DNA from: Mycobacterium sp. E3198
GTDB taxonomy: Bacteria; Actinomycetota; Actinomycetes; Mycobacteriales; Mycobacteriaceae
Length of the DNA: 64,000 bases
Assembly: GCF_001667015.1 (NCBI RefSeq)
Contig: NZ_LZIS01000181.1
Location: 89,680 to 153,679, forward strand
Direction of reading: 5' to 3'
Shown here: positions 57,504 to 64,000 of the stretch, one piece after another
Numbering within the stretch: the first letter of the stretch is position 1
Layout of the letters: every line of letters starts with the position of its first letter
Notes under the pieces: generated by a model
Database searches by the model: none
What the model was told of the DNA's origin: nothing
Seen by the model: the letters and a program-made list of their open reading frames with translations, nothing else
Position numbers and translations under genes: made by a program

Positions 57504-59759
57504 CTATCCCACAGGTTCGTCGCGCATCGTGCTTGCGAAGGAGCGCAGCCGCAGGCTGTTGCCGACGACGAACGCGCTGGAAAGCGCCATGGCGGCGCCC
57601 GCGAGCATCGGGTTGAGCAGGCCGAACGCGGCCAGCGGGATGGCCGCGACGTTGTAGCCGAAGGCCCAGAACAGGTTCGTCTTGATCGTGCGCAGCGTCC
57701 GCCGGGAGAGCCTGATCGCGTCCACCGCGGCGCGCAGATCGCCGCGCATCAAGGTCAAGTCGGCGGCTTCGATCGCCACGTCGGTGCCCGTCCCCATCGC
57801 GAGCCCCAGGTCGGCCGACGCCAGAGCCGCCGCGTCGTTGACGCCGTCGCCGACCATGGCGACGACCCGGCCCTCGGCCTGCAAGCGCTTGACCGCAACG
57901 ACCTTGTCGGCCGGCAGCACCCCGGCGATGACCCGCGCGACGCCGACCTCGTCGGCGATGCGCCGGGCGACGGTCTCGTTGTCACCGGTCACCAGCACCG
58001 GCGTCAACCCAAGGCCTTCGAGCTGCCGGATTGCCTCGGCGCTGGTGGGTTTGACGGTGTCGGCCACCACCAGAAGCCCCCGCGCGCGACCGTCCCACCC
58101 CACGGCGACGGCGGTCTTCCCGTCGCGCTCGGCGCGGGCGCGGGCCGCCGACAATTCCGTGTCGAGGCGCTGGCCCCGCGCGGCCAGCAGGCTCTCCCGC
58201 CCGACGGTGACGGCGCGCCCGTCGACCACCCCGTGCACGCCTTCGCCTCCGACGTTGGCGAAATCCCGGGCGGGGGGCAGGGCGCCCAGTTCCGCCGCGG
58301 CGGCCCGGGCGATCGCCTGCGCGACGGGATGCTCGGAGGCGTCCTCCACGGAGCCGGCATAGCGCAGCAGCGTCTGGCGGTCGGCGTGCGGGCCGGCGAT
58401 CACGTCGACGAGGGTCATCTTGCCGGTGGTGACCGTGCCGGTCTTGTCGAGGACGACCGTGTCGACCTCGCGTGTCGACTCCAGTACCTCAGGTCCCTTG
58501 ATGAGCACGCCGAGCTGGGCCGCCCGGCCGCTGCCGACCAACAACGCCGTCGGCGTCGCCAGCCCGAGCGCGCACGGGCACGCGATGATCAGCACGGCAA
58601 CCGCGGCCGTCAGCGCCGCGGTGAGGGGGGCGCCGGCCGCGAGCCATATCGCCAGCGTGGCCGCGGCGATCACGACGACGACGGGAACAAACACGCCGGC
58701 GATACGGTCGGCGAGCCGTTGCACCCGGGCCCTGCCCGACTGCGCGGCCTCCACCAGCCTGGCCATCTGCGCCAGCTGGGTGTCGTCGCCGACGCGGGTG
58801 GCGCGCACGACCAGTCGGCCGCCGGCATTCACGGTGGCGCCGGTGACGGGATCGCCCTGACCCACCTCGACGGGCACGGACTCACCCGTGAGCATCGAGG
58901 CGTCCACCGCCGAGGATCCCGAGACGACGGTTCCGTCGGTGGCGATCTTTTCGCCCGGGCGCACCACGAACTCGTCGCCGATCTGCAGTTGATCGACGGG
59001 GACGCGCGTCTCGGCGCCGTCCCGCAGCACAGCGACGTCCTTGGCGCCGAGCTGAAGCAGGGCGCGCAGCGCCGCGCCCGCGCGCCGCTTCGAGCGCTTC
59101 TCGAAGTAGCGGCCGGCCAGCACGAACAGGGTCACGCCCGCGGCTACCTCGAAGTAGATGTTGCCCGCGCCGTCGCCGCGCGTGGCGGTCAGTTCGAAGC
59201 CGTGGCGCAGGCCCGCCCGGCCGGCCGTTCCGAAGAACAGGGCATACAGCGACCAGAGGAACGCCGACAGCGTCCCGACCGAGACCAGCGTGTCCATGGT
59301 CGCGGCGCCGTGTTTCAGATTCGCCCACGCCGCGGCGTGGAACGGGCGGCCCGCCCACGCGATGACCGGCGTGGCCAGGGCCAGCGAAACCCATTGCCAG
59401 TAGCGGAATTGCAGCGCCGGGATCATCGCCATCGCGATCACCGGGACGGCGAGCACGATCGCGGCAATGAGCCGGGTCCGCAGGGCCGCGAGCTCGGGGG
59501 CCTCCGGCGCCTCGGCCGTGGGTTCGCGGCGCGGCAGGGCCGCGGTGTAGCCGGCCTTCTCGACCTCGGCGACCAGCCCCCGCGGGTCGTAGCCCGCCGG
59601 GACCGTGATGGCGGCCGTTTCGGTGGCGTAATTCACCTGCGCGTCGACCCCGTCGAGCTTGTTCAGTTTCTTCTCGATGCGCATCGCGCACGAGGCGCAG
59701 GTCATCCCCGCGATTTTTAGCTCCACGCTGGTCACTGCGGTCGGCGGGCCGGCCGTCAC
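57504..59759 (-). CDS. Copper-translocating P1B-type ATPase (CopA/CtpA-like)
   Basis: The 751-residue protein has one N-terminal heavy-metal domain with GMTCASC (Cys21, Cys24), eight membrane segments, the actuator TGES motif ([10 protein letters not shown]), the intramembrane CPC ([13 protein letters not shown]), the phosphorylation site DKTGTVTTG and the hinge [12 protein letters not shown]. The CPC motif and HMA domain indicate Cu(I) export. Its start overlaps the stop of the copZ-like gene, so the pump and chaperone are co-translated behind a CsoR-type operator. Confidence 0.95.
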   Translation of the reverse strand: MTAGPPTAVTSVELKIAGMTCASCAMRIEKKLNKLDGVDAQVNYATETAAITVPAGYDPRGLVAEVEKAGYTAALPRREPTAEAPEAPELAALRTRLIAAIVLAVPVIAMAMIPALQFRYWQWVSLALATPVIAWAGRPFHAAAWANLKHGAATMDTLVSVGTLSAFLWSLYALFFGTAGRAGLRHGFELTATRGDGAGNIYFEVAAGVTLFVLAGRYFEKRSKRRAGAALRALLQLGAKDVAVLRDGAETRVPVDQLQIGDEFVVRPGEKIATDGTVVSGSSAVDASMLTGESVPVEVGQGDPVTGATVNAGGRLVVRATRVGDDTQLAQMARLVEAAQSGRARVQRLADRIAGVFVPVVVVIAAATLAIWLAAGAPLTAALTAAVAVLIIACPCALGLATPTALLVGSGRAAQLGVLIKGPEVLESTREVDTVVLDKTGTVTTGKMTLVDVIAGPHADRQTLLRYAGSVEDASEHPVAQAIARAAAAELGALPPARDFANVGGEGVHGVVDGRAVTVGRESLLAARGQRLDTELSAARARAERDGKTAVAVGWDGRARGLLVVADTVKPTSAEAIRQLEGLGLTPVLVTGDNETVARRIADEVGVARVIAGVLPADKVVAVKRLQAEGRVVAMVGDGVNDAAALASADLGLAMGTGTDVAIEAADLTLMRGDLRAAVDAIRLSRRTLRTIKTNLFWAFGYNVAAIPLAAFGLLNPMLAGAAMALSSAFVVGNSLRLRSFASTMRDEPVG

Positions 59760-59968
59760 GCGACCACGACCGCCTCGTAACCGGCTTCGTCGACGGCGCC
59801 CAGTACTGCGTTCGTCTCGATGGGAACGGAACTGGCCACCACGAGCCTGCCCGTGCGCGCGCTCACCTCCACGTTTTCGACGCCCGGGATCTGGCCGACC
59901 TCCGCCCGGACGGCGGCTTCGCAGTGCTCGCAGGTCATTCCCGTCACCCGGTACTCACTCGTCGTCAT
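59756..59968 (-). CDS. copZ: Copper chaperone (CopZ-like heavy-metal-associated domain)
   Basis: The 70-residue single HMA domain has the metal site [11 protein letters not shown] (residues ~10-20) and the beta-alpha-beta-beta-alpha-beta pattern ending AGYEAVV. It carries Cu(I) to the ATPase encoded next, whose start overlaps its stop by 4 bp. The ATG is preceded by GGAAAGGAGC, a strong ribosome-binding site. The upstream palindrome at 59986 fits copper-responsive control. Confidence 0.93.
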   Translation of the reverse strand: MTTSEYRVTGMTCEHCEAAVRAEVGQIPGVENVEVSARTGRLVVASSVPIETNAVLGAVDEAGYEAVVVA

Positions 59969-59985
59969 GCCGCTCCTTTCCGCTC

Positions 59986-60007
59986 ATACCTCCTGGGGGT
60001 ATACCCC
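59986..60007. promoter_or_regulatory. CsoR-like copper-responsive operator
   Basis: ATACC-N7-GGTAT (59986-60002) overlaps the perfect palindrome GGGGTATACCCC (59996-60007). G/C-tracts flanked by TAC/GTA are characteristic of CsoR binding sites ahead of copper pump operons. No csoR gene is in the window, so the repressor would be encoded elsewhere. Confidence 0.65.
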
Positions 60008-60081
60008 TGCGAAACGTTTTTATTCCTTGGATATTCCCGGATGGCGGGTGGAACGCAGGCGGCACCATTCTGCCCGGTCGA

Positions 60082-60903
60082 TCAGACGTAGCCGACGCCG
60101 CTGTCGACGGAGACCTGGCTGGCGGTCACCAGCCTGGATTGGTCCGATGCCAGCCACGCGACCGCATCGGAGATGTCTTCGGGCTGGGCACTCCCGTCGG
60201 GCAACAGCGGTTTGTGCAGGCCCCTCAGGTGTGGGTAGGAGTCGGCGGCCGCTCGGAGGGCGTCGCGCATGCGGCCGGTACCCATCGGGGTCGCGACCGC
60301 GCCAGGATTCAGGCTGTTGACGCGGATGTTGTACCGGCCGAGTTCGGCGGCGAACGCGCGCGCCATCCCGATCACGGCATGTTTGCTGGCCGTGTAGTGG
60401 ACCATGAACGACTGCATGTTGATGCCGGCGGCGGACCCGATGAGGATGATGGAGCCGCCGCGGCCGCCGTCGATGACGTGCTGGGCTCCGGCCATCACGG
60501 TGTTCCAGGTGCCGATGACGTTCGTGTCGATGGTGTCGCGGAACGCTTGCGCGGTGATCTGGTCCCACGGCGCGGGACTGCAGATGCCCGCGTTGGCGAC
60601 GATGATGTCCAGGCGCCCCAGCTCCGCGACGGCCGCGTCAACGGCGGCCGTCAGCGCGTCGAGGTCACGGATGTCCACCGCCGACGCGATGACCCTTCGG
60701 CCGTTGGCGCTGACCAGCCGCGCGGTCTCGGCCAGATCGTCGGGCGTCGGCGAATCGTAGGGAACGCTGGGCGGCAGCGGGCCCGCGATATCGACCGCGA
60801 TGATGTCGGCGCCCTCGGCGCTGAGCCGTACCGCGTGCGACCGTCCCTGTCCCCGCGCGGCGCCGGTAATCAGCGCCACCTTTCCCGAAATCGACTGGCT
60901 CAC
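60082..60903 (-). CDS. Mycofactocin-coupled SDR-type oxidoreductase
   Basis: The 273-residue SDR starts [33 protein letters not shown] (residues 7-39), the hallmark of the mycofactocin-dependent subgroup. It has the ~15-residue insert after the second strand ([23 protein letters not shown]) that goes with tightly bound NAD. The catalytic YTASK is near residue 168. Such enzymes pass electrons from alcohols to mycofactocin rather than free NAD. This supports an actinobacterial, probably mycobacterial, host. It is divergent from the SRPBCC gene. Confidence 0.93.
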   Translation of the reverse strand: MSQSISGKVALITGAARGQGRSHAVRLSAEGADIIAVDIAGPLPPSVPYDSPTPDDLAETARLVSANGRRVIASAVDIRDLDALTAAVDAAVAELGRLDIIVANAGICSPAPWDQITAQAFRDTIDTNVIGTWNTVMAGAQHVIDGGRGGSIILIGSAAGINMQSFMVHYTASKHAVIGMARAFAAELGRYNIRVNSLNPGAVATPMGTGRMRDALRAAADSYPHLRGLHKPLLPDGSAQPEDISDAVAWLASDQSRLVTASQVSVDSGVGYV

Positions 60904-61007
60904 CGAACCCCTCCATGCGCAACGTCGTTGTCCTAAAGGTTGTCAAAGTCAACTCGGCGAAGCGTAACGTCGACCCGGCGCTACCGGCCGCCCGGAAGGA
61001 GACCGTC

Positions 61008-61481
61008 ATGACCGTCAACGTTGTCGACCCGGGTCCCCGGCAGGTGAGCCGGTCGGTCGAAGTGGACGCGCCGGCCGCGGAGCTGTACGCGATGGCCGCC
61101 GACCCCCGCCGCCACCACGAACTGGATGGGTCGGGCACGGTCGGCGACAACATCAAAGTTCCGGCGGAACTGGTTGTCGGCTCGAAGTTTTCGACGCACA
61201 TGAAGATGTACGGCGTGCCCTACCGCATCACCAGCACCGTGACCGCGCTCAAACCGAACGAGTTGGTCGAATGGCGCCATCCGGTGGGGCACCGCTGGCG
61301 GTGGGAGTTCGAGTCGCTCTCCCCGACCCGCACGCGCGTCACCGAGACGTTCGACTACAGCCAGGCCGGTGCGGTCAAGAACGGGCTGAAGTACTACGAG
61401 CGGATGGGTTTCCGGAAGGGCAATGCGGCGGGCATCGAGGCGACGCTGACCAAGCTGCGCGATCGCTACGCGGGGCGGTAG
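61008..61481 (+). CDS. SRPBCC (polyketide cyclase/START-like) family protein
   Basis: The ATG at 61008 has CGGAAGGAG upstream and gives 157 residues. The helix-grip fold is visible in [73 protein letters not shown]. These proteins bind hydrophobic ligands, and some are cyclases or lipid binders. An in-frame ATG at 60915 would add 31 residues that do not match the family. It converges with the TetR gene (13 bp gap). Confidence 0.88.
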   Translation: MTVNVVDPGPRQVSRSVEVDAPAAELYAMAADPRRHHELDGSGTVGDNIKVPAELVVGSKFSTHMKMYGVPYRITSTVTALKPNELVEWRHPVGHRWRWEFESLSPTRTRVTETFDYSQAGAVKNGLKYYERMGFRKGNAAGIEATLTKLRDRYAGR

Positions 61482-61494
61482 TGAGTCGAACACA

Positions 61495-62112
61495 TCACCG
61501 CACGCCAAGATGCCTGAGGTGCTCGATCAAGGTGTCGACCGCAGCCTCTAAGGGCGCGGTATCTCGGCGGAGCTGGCTGAGCAGCAATCCGCCCTGTACC
61601 CCTGCCAGCATCGCCAGGGCGATGCGGTCGGTGTCGGTTCCATCCGGAAGCTCTCCGCGCGCCGCGATGGCAACCAGGCCGTCGCGAATCAAGTTCTCCC
61701 ACTGGGCAAATGACCGGGCGAGCCGGGCACGTGCCACCGGGTCGGTCTCAGCGAGTTCGTTGGCCATCGATCCCAGCGGGCAACCACCTACGCAGCCGAG
61801 GCGTCGCACCAGGTCGACCAGGATGTCACGCCACCGGCACAAGTCATCGATGTTTTCGATCCGGTCGAGGCCGAGATGCTGCACGCCGAGCACGTTCTCG
61901 GTCTGAAAGTCGATAACGGCGGCCACAAGGTCGTTTTTGTCGGCAAAGTAGTGGTACATCTGCGAGGTGCTGATCGCCGCGGCTTCCTGGATGTCTTCGA
62001 TGGTCGTACGCGCGACTCCGCGCTCCAGCATCAACTCCGAGGCCGCGGTGACGATACGCTCGCGGGTTGCCCGGCCCTTTGCCGTCAGCTTGTCGTAAGC
62101 GACAGGCGTCAT
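61495..62112 (-). CDS. TetR-family regulator (LmrA/YxaF-like C-terminal domain)
   Basis: The 205-residue protein has the DNA-binding part KGRATRERIVTAASELMLERGVARTTIEDIQEAAAISTSQMYHYFADKNDLV (residues ~12-62). Its C-terminal domain carries GCVGGCPLGSMANELA, typical of the LmrA/YxaF/AcuR group, with two closely spaced cysteines that could sense thiol-reactive compounds. It is divergent from the peroxiredoxin gene, and two identical operator boxes lie between them. Redox- or electrophile-responsive control is a reasonable inference. Confidence 0.92.
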   Translation of the reverse strand: MTPVAYDKLTAKGRATRERIVTAASELMLERGVARTTIEDIQEAAAISTSQMYHYFADKNDLVAAVIDFQTENVLGVQHLGLDRIENIDDLCRWRDILVDLVRRLGCVGGCPLGSMANELAETDPVARARLARSFAQWENLIRDGLVAIAARGELPDGTDTDRIALAMLAGVQGGLLLSQLRRDTAPLEAAVDTLIEHLRHLGVR

Positions 62113-62128
62113 CTGCCCTCCTCACTCG

Positions 62129-62184
62129 TGGAGTAACCACTCCAAAATCTACCCCCAATGCCCCGTTTTGGAGTTGACACTCCA
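62129..62184. promoter_or_regulatory. Two identical TGGAGT-N4-ACTCCA operators
   Basis: TGGAGT-N4-ACTCCA occurs at 62129-62144 and again at 62169-62184, centre to centre exactly 40 bp. The second contains TTGACA (62174-62179), a likely -35 box of the rightward operon. The inner arms ACTCCAAAA and TTTTGGAGT make a larger inverted repeat. They lie between the TetR gene and the peroxiredoxin gene and are the expected binding sites of that regulator. Confidence 0.82.
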
Positions 62185-62277
62185 TTCTGCGTTCGGAAGC
62201 CTCAAAGCGTTCGTCAACTTATCGATGCCGGAAGCTGTTGTGTGCCAAGCCGGCACGCGTGCGAGGGGTAAACAACC

Positions 62278-62973
62278 ATGGCCATCACTTCTGACTCCGC
62301 CGGCACCGCCGGCACCGACACTGCGACCATCGCCCACCGGGCCGCCCAGCTGCAGCAAGGGATGGCGGGCCAGCTGCCGACCCAGGTCGTTGAAGCGTTC
62401 GGCGCCGAGCAGGCGCGGCTGCAGGCCGCCGGGGTACCGGCCGGCGTCGCCGCGCCGGGCGCCGTCATGCCAGACGGGCGGCTGCTCGATGTGCACGGCC
62501 GCCCGACGACACTTGCCGCCGCCATCGGGGGACGCAGCGCCGTGGTGGTGCTTTACCGCGGTGCGTGGTGCCCGTACTGCAACCTGGCGCTGCGCGCCTA
62601 CCAGGAGAACCTCGTCCCGCTACTAGCCCAACGGGGCATCGCGCTGGTGGCGATCAGCGCGCAAAAGCCCGACGGCTCGCTGTCGATGCAGGAGAAAAAC
62701 GGCCTGACCTTCACCGTCCTTTCCGACCCGGGTAATCAGGTCGCGGTCGGATTGGGCGTGCTCACCGCCCCGGAGGAGAATGTTCGCGCCGCCCAGCGCG
62801 GCCTCGGACTCGAGGTGTCCAAGTCCAACGCCGACGGGACCGACGGGCTACCGATGCCGACGGTGGCCATCGTTGACGGCACCGGGATCATCCGTTGGAT
62901 CGATGTCCACCCGAACTACGCGACCCGTACCGAGGTTTCCGACATCGTCGACGCGCTGGACAACCTCGGCTGA
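62278..62973 (+). CDS. AhpC/TSA-type peroxiredoxin-like thioredoxin-fold protein
   Basis: The 231-residue protein has a ~70-residue helical N-terminus and then a thioredoxin/peroxiredoxin fold with the site YRGAWCPYCNLALRAYQ (Cys-x2-Cys near residues 98-101). It continues through ALVAISAQKPDGSLSMQEKNGLTFTVLSDPGN and PTVAIVDGTGIIRWIDVHPNY. It is related to AhpC/TSA or PRX-like 2 proteins that reduce peroxides or repair thiols. It is divergent from the redox-type TetR gene and followed by a DUF417 membrane protein, suggesting an oxidant-defence operon. Confidence 0.92.
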   Translation: MAITSDSAGTAGTDTATIAHRAAQLQQGMAGQLPTQVVEAFGAEQARLQAAGVPAGVAAPGAVMPDGRLLDVHGRPTTLAAAIGGRSAVVVLYRGAWCPYCNLALRAYQENLVPLLAQRGIALVAISAQKPDGSLSMQEKNGLTFTVLSDPGNQVAVGLGVLTAPEENVRAAQRGLGLEVSKSNADGTDGLPMPTVAIVDGTGIIRWIDVHPNYATRTEVSDIVDALDNLG

Positions 62974-63004
62974 ACTCAGGGCGGTCGCGATTCGTGCCAG
63001 GTTC

Positions 63005-63496
63005 GTGAGAGAAAACTCTTTGACGATCGATGAGGACCGAAACCGGCTGGCGCCGTTGCTGACCCGATTTGGCGAGCTCATCAGCCGCTACGGCCTGGTG
63101 GTCGTACTCGCCTGGATCGGGTTCGGCAAGTACGTGAAGATGGAGTCCCGGGTGCTCATCGAGCACAGCCCCCTGATGAGCTGGATCTACCACGTGCTGA
63201 GCGTCACCGAGGTGGCGCGCGGGCTGGGAACCATGGAAATCGTTGCGGCGCTTCTCATTGCGCTGCGTCCGGTATGGCCCAGCGCATCGGCGGTCGGCAG
63301 CGCGCTGGCGGTGGTGCTCTTCCTGGGAACGCTGAGCTTCTTGTTCACCACGCCGGGTGTGGTCTCGATGCACGCCGCCGGCCTGCCCGTGTTGTCGGGC
63401 ATGCCGGGCCAATTCCTGCTCAAGGACCTGGTCTTGATCGGCGTTTCGGTGTGGACGCTGGGGGATTCGCTCGGGGCGCGAAAAGCGTTCCCCTGA
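63005..63496 (+). CDS. DUF417 (YkgB/RclC-like) inner-membrane protein
   Basis: The protein is about 163 residues from the GTG at 63005; a TTG at 63020 is also possible. Four hydrophobic helices carry the DUF417 pattern: LISRYGLVVVLAWIGFGKYV, HSPLMSWIYHVLSV, GTMEIVAALLIALRPVWP and LSFLFTTPGV. RclC of E. coli, in this family, is part of reactive-chlorine defence. It lies 31 bp after the peroxiredoxin gene and is probably co-transcribed. Its 3' end overlaps the convergent TetR gene by 77 bp. Confidence 0.85.
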   Translation: MRENSLTIDEDRNRLAPLLTRFGELISRYGLVVVLAWIGFGKYVKMESRVLIEHSPLMSWIYHVLSVTEVARGLGTMEIVAALLIALRPVWPSASAVGSALAVVLFLGTLSFLFTTPGVVSMHAAGLPVLSGMPGQFLLKDLVLIGVSVWTLGDSLGARKAFP

Positions 63497-64000
63497 TCAG
63501 TTCCTGGGCCGAATCCAGCGTGGCCGCGTAGGCATCGGGTGTCAGGTGGGCCGCGCGGTCCATCAGGCCGCGGGCCAGCGCATAGATCGCGTCGACCGCG
63601 GCGCCGGGGTCGGTGCGGCGGGGGAGTGCTCCCTGCGCTCGGGCGTCGCTGACTATGCCATCGATGCCGTCGCGCAACGCTTTTGGCCCGGCATGCCCGC
63701 GCATCGCGCCTTGGAACGCGGCCAGGTGCGGGTAATCGCGTAGCAACCGGTGCATCTCGTCCAGCACCGCCACCAGGCGAGCGACGACGCCCTCGGAGTG
63801 CGCCGCCGCGGCCCGCAGCCGGGTGGATGTGATCTCGTCGATTTCCCGCACGGTCGCCGCGAACAAGGCGGACTTGTCCGGAAAGTAGTGATAAAGGCTG
63901 CCGCTCGTCATGTCGGCGGCCTTGGCGATCTCGCGAATCGTCGCCTTGGAGTAGCCCACCTCGGCCACGCAGCGCATGGTGGCGACGATGATGCGCCGGC
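63420..64000 (-). CDS. TetR-family transcriptional regulator (5' end cut by window)
   Basis: The frame is open to the window edge, with RRIIVAT ahead of MRCVAEVGYSKATIREIAKAADMTSGSLYHYFPDKSALF, a TetR DNA-binding domain lacking its first residues. The C-terminal domain is all helical. The stop at 63420 lies inside the 3' end of the DUF417 gene (77-bp overlap on opposite strands). Its targets lie outside the window. Confidence 0.88.
   Translation of the reverse strand, partial: RRIIVATMRCVAEVGYSKATIREIAKAADMTSGSLYHYFPDKSALFAATVREIDEITSTRLRAAAAHSEGVVARLVAVLDEMHRLLRDYPHLAAFQGAMRGHAGPKALRDGIDGIVSDARAQGALPRRTDPGAAVDAIYALARGLMDRAAHLTPDAYAATLDSAQELIRGTLFAPRANPPASTPKRRSRPGP

Noticed and set aside
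60930..60960. GTTGTCAAAGTCAAC near-palindrome ahead of the SRPBCC gene
   Set aside because: The arms are only four bases before a mismatch, and no regulator gene adjoins it.

Overview
The window looks like chromosomal DNA of a mycobacterium or a close relative. It is GC-rich, has short intergenic gaps, many ATGA/GTGA start-stop overlaps and GTG starts. It also carries family markers of this group: a mycothiol-dependent isomerase-type protein, a mycofactocin-coupled SDR, fadE/fadD and Ltp-DUF35 lipid-catabolism genes, and lysin genes of mycobacteriophage type. No rRNA, tRNA, CRISPR array, transposase or integrase was recognised. The content is accessory catabolism plus many local regulators.

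Left part (1-6829): two copies of a module in which a Rieske oxygenase alpha subunit is followed directly by a ~110-residue protein of unknown function. The first alpha subunit is cut by the window edge. Around them lie an amidohydrolase, a MarR regulator, a 2Fe-2S ferredoxin behind twin palindromes, an SDR and a TauD-type dioxygenase. 6836-14740: a third Rieske oxygenase in an operon with a D-aminoacylase-type hydrolase, two APH-fold kinases, a TetR regulator and a CrtC-like protein. 14733-20698: an anti-sigma/anti-anti-sigma pair, a Tat-exported catalase-related peroxidase with cytochrome b561, an isochorismatase-type hydrolase, class I aldolase and a Tat-exported acetamidase/formamidase-like protein. 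20934-24174: a triple-DUF190 protein divergent from a pyruvate-kinase-like protein.

24106-28701: a TetR regulator divergent from a fused acyl-CoA dehydrogenase, an Ltp thiolase-like protein and a DUF35 protein. The operator between them recurs almost unchanged in front of an acyl-CoA synthetase gene 19 kb away (43714). This links the operon to the acyl-CoA synthetase that faces a second CoA-dependent cluster (35879-42114: amidohydrolase, fused CaiB CoA-transferase, a second Ltp-DUF35 pair, PadR regulator). Between these clusters (28717-33294) sits a phage-type lysis module without any other phage genes: LysB esterase, multidomain LysA endolysin, a protein with an HEVLE motif, and a divergent multi-pass membrane protein. 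This is the best candidate in the window for an undescribed system.

Right part (43993-64000): an SDR, an alpha/beta hydrolase with divergent TetR, a PHB-depolymerase-like lipoprotein with divergent MarR, a LAL-type LuxR regulator divergent from a FAD oxidoreductase, a PaaX-like regulator divergent from a leaderless Rieske oxygenase, a polysaccharide deacetylase, a membrane esterase, a copper chaperone/P-type ATPase pair with a CsoR-like operator, a mycofactocin-type SDR, and a TetR-controlled peroxiredoxin plus RclC-like (DUF417) membrane protein. Most regulators have a visible inverted repeat at the expected place. Functions are assigned by motif reading only, with no database search.
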